Below, in pieces: positions 25,592 to 34,629 of a stretch of DNA of 64,000 nucleotides. The notes below the pieces were generated by a model, which was not told the DNA's origin, searched no databases, and saw only the letters and a program-made list of their open reading frames with translations. Position 1 is the first letter of the stretch; each line of letters opens with the position of its first letter. A program made the translations under genes and the position numbers. The DNA is from Synechococcales cyanobacterium C42_A2020_086 (GTDB lineage Bacteria; Cyanobacteriota; Cyanobacteriia; Elainellales; Elainellaceae), in the NCBI GenBank assembly GCA_015272325.1, contig JACYLU010000020.1:62001-126000 (forward strand). Reading direction: 5' to 3'.

Positions 25592-26728
25592 ATGAAGAAG
25601 TATGCCCGGTATGTCATAGCCTGTTTATTTGCTTTTACAATTACCCTGAGCTTTAGCGCCTGTGGACCTGTAGGAGAGCGACCTCAGACGACGGTAGAAA
25701 TTGATCTGCCCTTTGACGAAACAGTCAGCGCAAATGGAGCAGGAGCCTCGTTCCCCGCTCCTCTGTATCAAGGTTGGTTCCGCAATTTGAATCAAAAAGA
25801 ACCTCGGCTGCAGTTCAACTTTCAATCGGTCGGTAGCGGGGCGGGCATCGAGCGCTTTACGCAGGGAGTAATCGACTTTGGAGCCAGTGATATTGCCATG
25901 ACGGATGAGCAAATTGCCCAAGTGAGCCGAGGTGTGCTGCTTCTGCCGATGACGGCCGGCAGTATTGTTATGGCCTACAACCTGCCTGGAGTCGAAGAGC
26001 TGAGGCTGAGCCGAGAGAACTATATTGATATTTTCCTGGGCAACATTACCAACTGGAATGACCCTAAACTAGCGGCAACCAATCCGGGCGTCACGCTTCC
26101 CAATCAAAAAATTTCGGTCATTCACCGTTCCGACGGTAGCGGTACGACGGCAGTCTTCACTAAGCATTTAAGCGACATTAGCCCCCAGTGGAACCAAACC
26201 ATCGGTTCGGCAACTGCCGTTCAATGGCCAAGCGGCGGCAACAAAACCTTTCTGGGTGGACGAGGCAATGAAGGGGTCACGGCCCTCGTGTCTCAAACTC
26301 CTGGAGCCATTGGCTATATGGAATACGGCTTTGCCTCAAAAGGAAATCTCAGCATGGCTACCTTGGAAAACAAAGCTGGGAAGTTTGTCGCTCCCACTCC
26401 TGAATCGGGAACGGCGACCTTAGCTCAGGTTGAACTGCCCGAGAACCTACGGGCCTTTATCACCGACCCGCCGGGCGATGGCTCGTACCCCATTGTGACC
26501 TACACCTGGATGCTGCTATTCAAAAAGTACGACGATCCAAACAAAGCCATCGCAATGGAGTCCATGGTGCAGTATTGCCTTACCGACGGGCAGAAGCAAG
26601 CTCCCCCCTTGGGCTACATTGAACTTCCCCCTAACGTGGTCAAGCAGGTGGCTGCCGCAGCTGATCAGATTACGCCCGACTTCACCATTACGATTCCCGA
26701 ACCCGGTGCGGCTCAGAGCAGTCCTTAG
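25592..26728 (+). CDS. pstS: Phosphate ABC transporter substrate-binding lipoprotein
   Basis: 378-residue PstS. Signal peptide with lipobox FSAC (Cys24), then the phosphate-binding fold: ANGAGASFPAPLYQGWF, SVGSGAGIERFTQGVIDFGASDIAM, HRSDGSGTTAVFTKHL (phosphate contacts) and GAIGYMEYGFA. The ATG follows AAGGAGTTGCGCTC, a strong ribosome site. It is not followed by pstCAB; the next DNA is a decayed Rossmann gene. Orphan pstS copies are frequent in cyanobacteria and can differ in affinity from the operon copy. Confidence 0.94.
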   Translation: MKKYARYVIACLFAFTITLSFSACGPVGERPQTTVEIDLPFDETVSANGAGASFPAPLYQGWFRNLNQKEPRLQFNFQSVGSGAGIERFTQGVIDFGASDIAMTDEQIAQVSRGVLLLPMTAGSIVMAYNLPGVEELRLSRENYIDIFLGNITNWNDPKLAATNPGVTLPNQKISVIHRSDGSGTTAVFTKHLSDISPQWNQTIGSATAVQWPSGGNKTFLGGRGNEGVTALVSQTPGAIGYMEYGFASKGNLSMATLENKAGKFVAPTPESGTATLAQVELPENLRAFITDPPGDGSYPIVTYTWMLLFKKYDDPNKAIAMESMVQYCLTDGQKQAPPLGYIELPPNVVKQVAAAADQITPDFTITIPEPGAAQSSP

Positions 26729-26733
26729 CCCGC

Positions 26734-26882
26734 ATGACTTTGTCACTGGAGCCTCTGGAAATGTGGGTATGGCGGTGGTGGATCAGTTCTGTCGCCGCCA
26801 AATTCCTATTCGCATTGATGCTCGCCCGGCAGGATCTGATCTCGCTAGGTGGCAACAAATTGCTTGCGTTTCTAGCCGTTAG
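26734..26882 (+). pseudogene. N-terminal remnant of an NmrA-type NAD(P)-binding protein
   Basis: An ATG at 26734 followed by one missing T would read MTFVTGASGNVG, the Rossmann start of NmrA/SDR proteins. In the shifted frame the sequence continues FVTGASGNVGMAVVDQF and RRQIPIRIDARP before a TAG at 26880. Further weak similarity (DLEDIDRLGYEE) reappears in another frame at about 26930-26968. A single-base deletion plus stop marks it as decayed. Confidence 0.6.
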
Positions 26883-26958
26883 AAGGTAACGTTTTATCCC
26901 GAAGTAGTTGGAACCGCTCGTCTCCTTTAAGATTTAGAGGACATCGACCGGCTGGGGT

Positions 26959-28275
26959 ATGAGGAGTGAACAATTTAGTGTGGGAACGGCGATCTGGAGT
27001 TGGCTGAGAGCTAGCCTGGGAGCGTGTTCAATCAAAATTAGCCCGATCAGGGAGAGTGGGATCAGCCATCTGATCAGTCAGTGGTGGCGGCTAACACGGC
27101 AGCTGCGGTTTGTGCTGCTGCTGGGTCTGAGTTTGTCCCTTGTCTATATGCTGCGATTTCCGAGCGCGGCAACGGCGCAAGCAGTCGCGGCAGCGAGTCC
27201 GGCAACCGAGATTCGCGGAGTTTGGCTAACCAACGTGGACAGCGAGGTGCTGCTCACAAAAGATAATTTGCGACAAGCTCTGCGTCGCTTAGAACGGCTC
27301 AACTTTAACACCATCTATCCGGTGGTCTGGAATGGCGGTTATACGCTCTACCCCAGCCAAGTCGCTCGGGAGGCGTTTGGGGAAGAAATTGACCCCGAGC
27401 CAGGATTGCAAGACCGAGACATGCTGCGAGAAGCCGTTGAGATGGGGCATAACCGCGATCTGAGCGTGATTCCCTGGTTTGAATTTGGGCTGATGGCTCC
27501 AGCTGATTCAGAGCTAGTGCGCCGCCATCCCGACTGGGTGACAACCCGCCGTGACGGTACCAAGGTCTTCAATGTCCACGGAGATGACCGTTCCGTATGG
27601 CTAAACCCAGCCCATCCCGGCGTGCAAGATTTTCTGGTCAAGCTGGTGACCGAGGTGGTTGATCGCTACAACGTCGATGGTATTCAATTTGATGACCATT
27701 TAGGGATGCCAGTCGAGGTCGGCTACGACGCCTATACGATCCAACTCTATCAGCAAGAGCACAACGGCAACCGCCCACCAGAGAACGCCCGCAATGCTGA
27801 GTGGATGCGCTGGCGAGCCAATAAGCTCAGCGATTTGATGGTGAAACTCTACACAGCCATCAAAACTCGCAAGCCGGATTGCATCATTTCTCTATCGCCC
27901 AACCCTCGTGACTTCGCCTACCAAAACTATCTTCAAGATTGGTATGCCTGGCAGCGGCTAGGTCTGATCGATGAGCTGATCGTCCAGGTCTATCGCACCA
28001 ACCGCTCTCACTTTGTCACAGAAATTGACCGCCCAGAACTGCGTTCGGCTCGCAGCCGCATCCCGGTAGGAATTGGCATTCTCACAGGCTTGCGGACGCG
28101 CAGTGTCCAGACGCAGAGCATCGAGGAGCAGGTTCGCCTAACACGCGATCGCCGGTTTTCTGGAGTTTCGTTCTTCTTCTACGAGTCATTGGGGCAGCGG
28201 GATGCAGTCTTCCAGGCGCTATTCCCCGAACCAGCAGAGCGTCCGGCTATTGCATCTGCATCCGCTCGCAGTTAG
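26959..28275 (+). CDS. Family 10-like glycosyl hydrolase (GHL10/DUF187)
   Basis: 438 residues. A membrane helix (about 48-66, LRFVLLLGLSLSLVYMLRF) anchors or exports the protein, then a TIM-barrel GHL10 domain from about 83. Motifs: EIRGVWLTNVDSEVL, LNFNTIYPVVWNGGYTLY, VIPWFEFGLM, WLNPAHPGVQDFLV, VDGIQFDDHLGMP and LIVQVYRTN. Relatives include EcYngK-like proteins thought to act on cell-wall glycans or exopolysaccharides. The acidic pair in FDDH is a candidate for catalysis. The ATG at 26959 overlaps the preceding pseudogene trace, so the first 40 residues may not be original; an internal start before the helix is possible. Confidence 0.85.
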   Translation: MRSEQFSVGTAIWSWLRASLGACSIKISPIRESGISHLISQWWRLTRQLRFVLLLGLSLSLVYMLRFPSAATAQAVAAASPATEIRGVWLTNVDSEVLLTKDNLRQALRRLERLNFNTIYPVVWNGGYTLYPSQVAREAFGEEIDPEPGLQDRDMLREAVEMGHNRDLSVIPWFEFGLMAPADSELVRRHPDWVTTRRDGTKVFNVHGDDRSVWLNPAHPGVQDFLVKLVTEVVDRYNVDGIQFDDHLGMPVEVGYDAYTIQLYQQEHNGNRPPENARNAEWMRWRANKLSDLMVKLYTAIKTRKPDCIISLSPNPRDFAYQNYLQDWYAWQRLGLIDELIVQVYRTNRSHFVTEIDRPELRSARSRIPVGIGILTGLRTRSVQTQSIEEQVRLTRDRRFSGVSFFFYESLGQRDAVFQALFPEPAERPAIASASARS

Positions 28276-28523
28276 CTCTGGCCTTCGTAAAAGCAGAATC
28301 GCAAATAGGTAACATGGGCAGCCACTCGGACCTTTGACCGCCAGAGTTTTGGGTGGATGGTCGTGTCCAGCGCTCATTTCAATATTTTGCATAAGCAAAT
28401 TAATATGAAACTTAGCGCGGGAAATGCATCCTGAATCCGAAAATTACGTTATATATCGTTGTAGTACCTGCTAGATGTAGCGTCCCATTGGGCTAAGACT
28501 GCTGGCTGAGGCGCTACCTAGAG

Positions 28524-30566
28524 ATGGCTGTTTTCCTTGCCACGTTATTCCACTTGTCGCGGTTTTCTGCTGTGAGTCAATCCCCTCCCAATCGCCAATT
28601 TACCCAGCTGGTCATTCTCAGTTTGCTACTGCCCGTGAGCGCTACCGGTTTGCTGGGGGCACTGCAATACTATTCCTGGGGGGGAGCCGTCACCCCGATG
28701 TCGGCCACCTTGCTGAGTGAAGGGGCGCGTACCCTTGATTTGCAGGCGCTCGATCAGCTCGTCAACCGTATGAGCGGGCGGCCTCAGCTCTCGCCGCTGC
28801 CCACGCCGAAGGAGGTTTGGGAATGCGAGGTGGTTGTGGTGGGAGGCACCTTGGGTGGAATTTCAGCGGCATCGCAATCTATGACCTCGGGAGCCAAAAC
28901 CTGTTTAATCGAGCTGGCGCCGTGGCTGGGTGGGCAGATCAGCTCGCAGGGCGTTTCTGCCATTGATGAATCATCCTCGATGCAGGCGGCGCAGAACTTT
29001 GCTCCCACCTGGATGACGTTCAAGCAGATGATTCGCCAAGAGCCAGTTGAACTGCCCTCTTGGACCAATCTCCCGTCGCCGCAGGCAGCCGCCAGCATTA
29101 ACAGCTGCTGGGTGGGTAATCTCTGTTTTCCACCCAAGGCCGGAGCGAGCGTGTCTGAAAAACTGCTGATCGAGGCGGCCCGCAATGCCCCCGACAGCCG
29201 CTGGCAGACTTCAACGGCGTTTAAGGGTGCTGAGTTTGACCCAACCGGACGGCAGATTACTGCGGTCTATGCCGTGCAGCGAATTCCGCGCCGCGCTGAC
29301 TATGTGCCGCTGGGGCGACCATCGAAAGAGCTACCTTCCTGGTACTCCTGGTCTTCGGACGAGAACTTTGCCAAAGTACCGATTCGGCTACAGGCTCCAC
29401 CTGGTAAGCCAATGGTGGTTATTGATGCAACCGATACCGGCGAGCTGATCGGCTGGGCAGGCATTCCCTATCGGCTAGGCTCAGAAGCCCGTACCACGAC
29501 CAGCGAATCCTTTGCTTCCCGGCGAGATAATCCTGACTGCACCCAAGCCTTTACCTATCCGTTTGTTTTAGCCATTAAAGACGATCAGGGGGCAAGCCTG
29601 GCAGAACTGTCGCAGATCCAGCCCGACTTTCCCCGTGAAGAGCACCGCCAAGACTACGATTTACAGGGCTTCCCGATGTTCCGTGGCGCCAGCTTGTTCA
29701 ACTATCGGCGGATTGTGAGCACAACCCAGAGCGATGCCCGTCTAGGCAGCCCTGCTGCTGGCGACATGACGATGATTAACTGGAATCGCGGCAACGACTG
29801 GACCTTGATGGACCCTCCCCTGATTCTGAACGAAAAGAAAATCAGCGAAGATGGGCAACACCAGAACTGGATGGGAGGGCTGTCGCTGAGCGCGCTACGC
29901 CATGCCGAAGAACATGCCCTGCTGTTTGCCGAATGGCTGATGGAAACCCAAGCTAGCCCCGAGTTTCCTTTAACCTACCTCTCGGGGGCAGAGGCTCCGA
30001 TGGGTACAGTTTCCGGACTCAGCATGATGCCCTATATTCGCGAAGGGCGGCGCATTCTGGGCCGGTCGGCTTATGGTCAAAACGAATTTATGCTGCGGGA
30101 AGCCGATGTACGCACCGATATGCGGGGCAGCCGCGACCTCACCCCGACGACCGTGGCCGTCACCCATTACCGCATCGACATCCATGGCTGCCGCTACCGC
30201 AATTGGAAGGAGTCGTGGGAAGCGAGCAGTGCGCCTCTAGAGGCCGAAGACATGATCAAGCCGATCTATATCCCCCTAGAAGCGCTGATTCCCCAGGGGG
30301 TAGATAATCTGCTAATTGGCGGGAAGAGTATCGCTGCAACTCACATTGTTAATGCTGCCACTCGCGTTCACTACGGTGAATGGGTGATTGGGGGAGCCGC
30401 CGGAGCCACGGCAGGCTGGTTCATTCAGCAGCAGCAACCGCAATCCGGATCGCCGCAATCCGCTGAGCAACCGACGGGCTGGGTGATGGCCGATATCCCG
30501 CGACTGGGGCTGACTTCTCAGCTTCAAGCCCATCTGGAGCAACAGGGACTGCGTTTAAAGTGGTAA
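28524..30566 (+). CDS. FAD-dependent oxidoreductase, membrane-associated
   Basis: 680-residue flavoprotein of the FAD_oxidored (PF12831) type. An N-terminal hydrophobic helix (about 26-48, LVILSLLLPVSATGLLGAL) precedes the dinucleotide-binding fold EVVVVGGTLGGISAA, CLIELAPWLGGQISSQGVSA and the second ribose region MVVIDATDTGELIG. The closing FAD strand is near VDNLLIGGKSIAATHIV. Substrate unknown; bacterial homologues are often next to polysaccharide enzymes, and a GH10-like gene precedes this one by 248 bases on the same strand. Confidence 0.83.
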   Translation: MAVFLATLFHLSRFSAVSQSPPNRQFTQLVILSLLLPVSATGLLGALQYYSWGGAVTPMSATLLSEGARTLDLQALDQLVNRMSGRPQLSPLPTPKEVWECEVVVVGGTLGGISAASQSMTSGAKTCLIELAPWLGGQISSQGVSAIDESSSMQAAQNFAPTWMTFKQMIRQEPVELPSWTNLPSPQAAASINSCWVGNLCFPPKAGASVSEKLLIEAARNAPDSRWQTSTAFKGAEFDPTGRQITAVYAVQRIPRRADYVPLGRPSKELPSWYSWSSDENFAKVPIRLQAPPGKPMVVIDATDTGELIGWAGIPYRLGSEARTTTSESFASRRDNPDCTQAFTYPFVLAIKDDQGASLAELSQIQPDFPREEHRQDYDLQGFPMFRGASLFNYRRIVSTTQSDARLGSPAAGDMTMINWNRGNDWTLMDPPLILNEKKISEDGQHQNWMGGLSLSALRHAEEHALLFAEWLMETQASPEFPLTYLSGAEAPMGTVSGLSMMPYIREGRRILGRSAYGQNEFMLREADVRTDMRGSRDLTPTTVAVTHYRIDIHGCRYRNWKESWEASSAPLEAEDMIKPIYIPLEALIPQGVDNLLIGGKSIAATHIVNAATRVHYGEWVIGGAAGATAGWFIQQQQPQSGSPQSAEQPTGWVMADIPRLGLTSQLQAHLEQQGLRLKW

Positions 30567-31463
30567 AAGTGGTAACGGCAGGCTACCCGATACACCTGTG
30601 CAGATGCCGCCTGTCGGTGTAAAGCGTATTGGGACGACAGGACAGCATTAAACCACCCGCATTAGCACCTCTCACCCATCGGCCACCTACAGTCCCCGTG
30701 CGGGAACAAAGTAATCTGCCCAAGCGTCATGTCCTCAACGTTTACAGGGGGCAATGAAGGTTGATGATGTAACGCATCCATTTTGCTGAATTATTTGCTA
30801 ATTAGTTTTGCTAAAGTTCTGCTAAATCAGCGACTTCGCTCTTGCTCAGCCAGATCTAGAGCCGTCATTTATTGTGCTTAAGTAAGGACTCAATTAGAAC
30901 CAAAAGCACATCTTTAATGAATAGGATCACCCTGTATTTTTAGTTTTTGCTTGCACTTCAAATAGGGCATTGTCCGCTTAGTCGTGATTGTTTTGGTACC
31001 AGTTTGCACTCCGTAGTCGTGCCCGAGTTCATCTGCTTTTCAAGTGATGTAGCCTCGATACGGTTGCTGGGTTTTGCCCAACCTAAACGGTCTAGAATTC
31101 GAGGAGAGGTTGAGATTTAAACGTGTCTGAGGATACGTCAACTCAATCCTAGTCAAAGATCAAAAAATGAGTCTTGCTAGTCGATACCAGCAATTCAGCT
31201 GCTCAAGTGATTTGTCTTGCTTATAAAGGTTGCAATCTATTTCCTGCTATGGGTATATAGTTTTGACGTACATTTAAAGCTTTACTGAGTTGTGTGTTCG
31301 GCATTCCAGAAATGGAAGCCATCTTTGCTGAGAGGAGTGCGGTTTTATCAAATGGTTTTTGATCAAGTTGTTCAAAGCTGCTCAACTCCTCTCTGGACAC
31401 AGAGCATTAATAGCAGGATGTTGATTCATGATTGATACTCAATCTAACAAGGAGAACTCAGCA
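30567..31463. other. 897-base spacer, no gene recognised
   Basis: Between the FAD oxidoreductase and the 31464 gene. A possible pseudoknot lies directly after the oxidoreductase stop (annotated separately) and a CCCG-TG-CGGG hairpin near 30697. The right part is AT-rich and probably contains the promoter of the 31464 gene. Confidence 0.45.
30577..30621 (+). other. Candidate H-type pseudoknot in the 3' region of the FAD oxidoreductase transcript
   Basis: GGCAGGC (30577-30583) can pair with GCCTGTC (30609-30615, one G-U), and TACACC (30591-30596) with GGTGTA (30616-30621). The pairings interleave and the two 3' arms abut, as in an H-type pseudoknot. No T-run follows. Confidence 0.3.
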
Positions 31464-31997
31464 ATGACTCTACGTGGCATCAAACTTTTGACGGGTGCGG
31501 CAGTTCTGCTGGTAGCTGGTTTCGCTGCGGTGCAACCTAGTGTGGCTCGTCCATCATCCGCACCGCTCCTGAGCCAAGTCAATGTGCCCGAGCGGGAGGG
31601 GGTACCTCAGCTCACCACTGAAGAAGTGCGGGGGCGGATTACCAGCATCAGCGGAGACCAAGTTCAGGTGCGCTTGGCTAGCGGCGAAGTTCGGACTTAT
31701 ACCATCACGGCGAGTGAGCAGCAGCGCAACCAGCTTCGAGTTGGCGGAGATGTAGCACTGACGGTTCGGCAAGGAACGGTAGTTGCCATCAACAACTCCT
31801 CAATTGAAACAACCGAATCGACCCAGACTTCTGGAACCGTGCAGTCGGGGCAAACCTCCTCTACTACAGTGATCCGCCGGGAAACCACTGTGCGCACCGA
31901 GCCACAGGTAACCCAAACTAGCCCTGCTCCTGCCACAACACCTGCCACAACAGGCGACGATACGCCCGCGGCGCAGCCGGTTCGCGGCCTGTGGTAA
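31464..31997 (+). CDS. Hypothetical secreted protein
   Basis: 177 residues from the ATG at 31464, chosen because AGGAG lies seven bases upstream; an in-frame upstream ATG at 31428 has no such site. Signal peptide ends near PSVARP. The mature part has a small beta domain (VRGRITSISGDQVQVRLASG, VRTYTITASEQQ, LRVGGDVALTVRQGTVVAI), OB- or SH3-like in strand pattern, then a long Thr/Ser/Pro-rich tail (TSGTVQSGQTSSTTV). I do not recognise a characterised family. Confidence 0.7.
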   Translation: MTLRGIKLLTGAAVLLVAGFAAVQPSVARPSSAPLLSQVNVPEREGVPQLTTEEVRGRITSISGDQVQVRLASGEVRTYTITASEQQRNQLRVGGDVALTVRQGTVVAINNSSIETTESTQTSGTVQSGQTSSTTVIRRETTVRTEPQVTQTSPAPATTPATTGDDTPAAQPVRGLW

Positions 31998-32052
31998 ACG
32001 CAAGTTGGGGCATTGGGCCTGCATGGCGTTCTGCCCCACTTCGTTCCTATAA

Positions 32053-32087
32053 CTTGGGTATACAGCTTGGGTATACGGTGGGTATAT
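32053..32087. repeat. 13-base tandem repeat
   Basis: CTTGGGTATACAG (32053-32065) and CTTGGGTATACGG (32066-32078) are followed by a partial TGGGTATAT unit. This is an intergenic array between two small genes. Confidence 0.7.
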
Positions 32088-32230
32088 TGGTGCTGGCCTC
32101 GGCAGCTAGCGTATGGCGTGAACTGCTGTACTGAGCTGCTGAGGCTAGGTTTAGCTGGAGTCAAGCGTTCTGAAGAATTCGCTATAGTGTTTGCAGGCAG
32201 TTTAACTGAGATTCAGTTCAATAGAAATGC

Positions 32231-32776
32231 ATGGGTGTGGAGTTTGAACGGAAGCAGCAAGAAGCGGCTCGCGAGCCGTATCCTGATTTAGGGCAGGCTT
32301 GTTTAAAACGGGATAGATATTTGAAACAGGATAGACGGCCTCGACGCCGCCTCTGGGCCTGGTTACTGCTGCTGTGGGTGGGGTTGAATGGTGTCGCTCT
32401 CATTTACAGGATACAAGGCAGCGGAGTTGCTGGAACCTGGCATATTGATCCCGATCCTCAGCCGGTGGTGGGAGAGCCGGCTTTAGTCTGGGTCGCGTTG
32501 ACCCGCAATGGCAAGGAGCTGTCGCTAGATCAGGGCAATTGCCAAATGGGAGTATACGCGCTGCCCCGCAACCAAGGCGATGAGCCGCTGTTGCAGCCCA
32601 CCCTGACGCCAAGAGCGGTAGAAGCCCATCCCGAAGCTCCCAGCGCTGCAGTGGCCTTTCCCCACAGTGGGCAGTATGAGCTAGAGCTAGGCTGTGTACC
32701 TAAAACAGCGTCAGACTTTCGGCCGTTTCAGCTCACCCACGAGGTCGCGGTGACAACTGGTGCTGCCGCATTGTAG
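32231..32776 (+). CDS. Hypothetical membrane-anchored protein, C-terminal helix cut off by TAG
   Basis: 181 residues: a charged cytoplasmic N-terminus (about 1-40), one membrane helix (LWAWLLLLWVGLNGVALIY) and an extracytoplasmic beta-rich domain with two cysteines (NCQMGVYALP; LELGCVP) that looks like a YtkA/CopC-type sandwich. After the TAG at 32774-32776 the same frame continues for 27 codons to TAA 32858-32860 and encodes a textbook membrane helix (WMGIAALAVCGIAMLL). The original protein was probably 208 or 209 residues with two helices. Start ATG at 32231 has no strong ribosome site. Confidence 0.62.
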   Translation: MGVEFERKQQEAAREPYPDLGQACLKRDRYLKQDRRPRRRLWAWLLLLWVGLNGVALIYRIQGSGVAGTWHIDPDPQPVVGEPALVWVALTRNGKELSLDQGNCQMGVYALPRNQGDEPLLQPTLTPRAVEAHPEAPSAAVAFPHSGQYELELGCVPKTASDFRPFQLTHEVAVTTGAAAL

Positions 32777-32922
32777 CCCATTTGGACGGTTGTCCCTTGG
32801 ATGGGTATTGCTGCCCTTGCTGTCTGCGGCATTGCGATGCTGCTGCAATGTTGGCGTTAATCATTATCCGAAATCACTCGAGCAGTATTGCTATAAAGTA
32901 TTGCTATAACTTAGACAACAGC

Positions 32923-34413
32923 CTAGAACTGACGTGACCACCTGTTCTGACTCCAGCGTTCTACAATCACCTTCGTTTGGGTGAAGAATTCGACGGCGTG
33001 CTGTCCCTGCCCATGCAAGTCGCCGAAGAAGCTGTCTTTCCAGCCGCTGAAGGGAAAGAAAGCCATGGGAGCCGCAACGCCAATATTGATGCCGATGTTG
33101 CCTGCCTCAACTTCGTAGCGAAAGGCACGAGCCGCCGCGCCGCTGCTGGTAAACAGACAGGCCATGTTGCCATGCTGACCGCTGTTGATTAGAGCGATGG
33201 CGTCTTCAATCGTATCGAGGTGGATCAGGCTCAGCACCGGACCAAAGATTTCCGTTTTGGCGAGTTCGCTGCTTGGGTCTACATTCTGCAAAATCGTCGG
33301 GCGAATGAAGTTGCCCTGTTCGTAGTTAGGAATCTGGGGTGAGCGACCATCTACAAGCACGGTGGCTCCGCTATCAGCCCCCTGCTGAATGATTTGCTCG
33401 ATGCGCTGGCGGCTTTGCGGCGTAATCACCGGACCCATCTGCACTCCGTCTTGCAACCCATAGCCCACTATTCGACTCGCCGCCGCCTCAGCAATTGCGT
33501 TGGTGTAGGTGTGACGAGCTTCTCCGACGGTAATAGCAATCGATGCCGCCAAACAGCGCTGCCCCGCACAGCCAAAGGCACTGTCCGCCGTGATGCGAGT
33601 GGTCATCTCCATATCAGCATCCGGCAGAATAATGACCGGGTTTTTGGCACCGCCCTGACACTGCACCCGCTTGCCGTTCGCCGCCGCACGACCGTAGATG
33701 TAGCGAGCTACCGGCGTCGATCCCACAAAGCTGATAGCTCGGATTAGCGGATGATCCAGAATCGCGTCTACGGCGTTCTTGGAGCCATTCACTAGATTGA
33801 TCACGCCCGGCGGCAGATCCAGCCGGTCAATGAGCTGAAAAATCTTCTGCATCGTCAGCGGCACCCGCTCTGAGGGTTTGACGATGTAGGTATTACCGCA
33901 GGCGAGGGCGTAGGGCAGAAACCAGAAGGGAATCATGCCGGGAAAGTTGAATGGTGCAATCACAGCAGCTACACCCAAGGGCTGCCGGATCATGAACTCA
34001 TCAATGCCGCTGGCAATGTCTTCTAGAGTTGTGCCCTGCATCATCATGGGAATGCCGCAGGCAATCTCGACGTTCTCAATCGCTCGTCGCAGTTCGCCCT
34101 TCGATTCCTCCAGGGTTTTGCCGCACTCAATCGTGATGGTCTGCGCCAAATCGAGGAAGTGCTCCTCCATCAAGTTCTTCAGCCGAAACAAATATTGAAT
34201 GCGCTGAGTGGGAGGGGTGCGTCGCCAGGTTTGAAAAGCTCGCTGGGCAGATTGAGCCGCGTGATCCACATCCTCAGGGGGCGAAAGAGGCACCTTAGCC
34301 AACGTTTCGGCAGTAGCCGGATTGACCACATCCAAATAGTCTGCCGTTTGCGAGTAGCACCACTGACCGTCAATATAGTTCTGCAGAATCGAAAGCGTCG
34401 GAGATTGAGTCAT
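32923..34413 (-). CDS. mmsA: CoA-acylating methylmalonate-semialdehyde dehydrogenase
   Basis: 496-residue aldehyde dehydrogenase that converts methylmalonate or malonate semialdehyde to propionyl- or acetyl-CoA (valine or inositol breakdown). MmsA-specific features: [24 protein letters not shown], the catalytic Cys in [33 protein letters not shown] and a C-terminal [18 protein letters not shown]. The glutamate normally acting as base in ALDHs is replaced by the QGGAKN sequence typical of MmsA. No other valine or inositol genes are adjacent. Confidence 0.93.
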   Translation of the reverse strand: MTQSPTLSILQNYIDGQWCYSQTADYLDVVNPATAETLAKVPLSPPEDVDHAAQSAQRAFQTWRRTPPTQRIQYLFRLKNLMEEHFLDLAQTITIECGKTLEESKGELRRAIENVEIACGIPMMMQGTTLEDIASGIDEFMIRQPLGVAAVIAPFNFPGMIPFWFLPYALACGNTYIVKPSERVPLTMQKIFQLIDRLDLPPGVINLVNGSKNAVDAILDHPLIRAISFVGSTPVARYIYGRAAANGKRVQCQGGAKNPVIILPDADMEMTTRITADSAFGCAGQRCLAASIAITVGEARHTYTNAIAEAAASRIVGYGLQDGVQMGPVITPQSRQRIEQIIQQGADSGATVLVDGRSPQIPNYEQGNFIRPTILQNVDPSSELAKTEIFGPVLSLIHLDTIEDAIALINSGQHGNMACLFTSSGAAARAFRYEVEAGNIGINIGVAAPMAFFPFSGWKDSFFGDLHGQGQHAVEFFTQTKVIVERWSQNRWSRQF

Positions 34414-34629
34414 GCAAACTGATTCACTGCGAAATGAATGAGCAACCCATGCAGAATGGCTTGTTTACTCATTGTGCCGCTAATTTCCAGCCCTGACTAT
34501 TCTGCACTCGTCGAAAATCAAAAGCCTGCCGGACCCATCGAGAACGCAACTGGCTCCGGCTCCCCCGCAAATTCGTCATTATAGATAGGAATAGATAGGA
34601 GCAGTCTCCCCCCATTCTTCTGTCCCACT

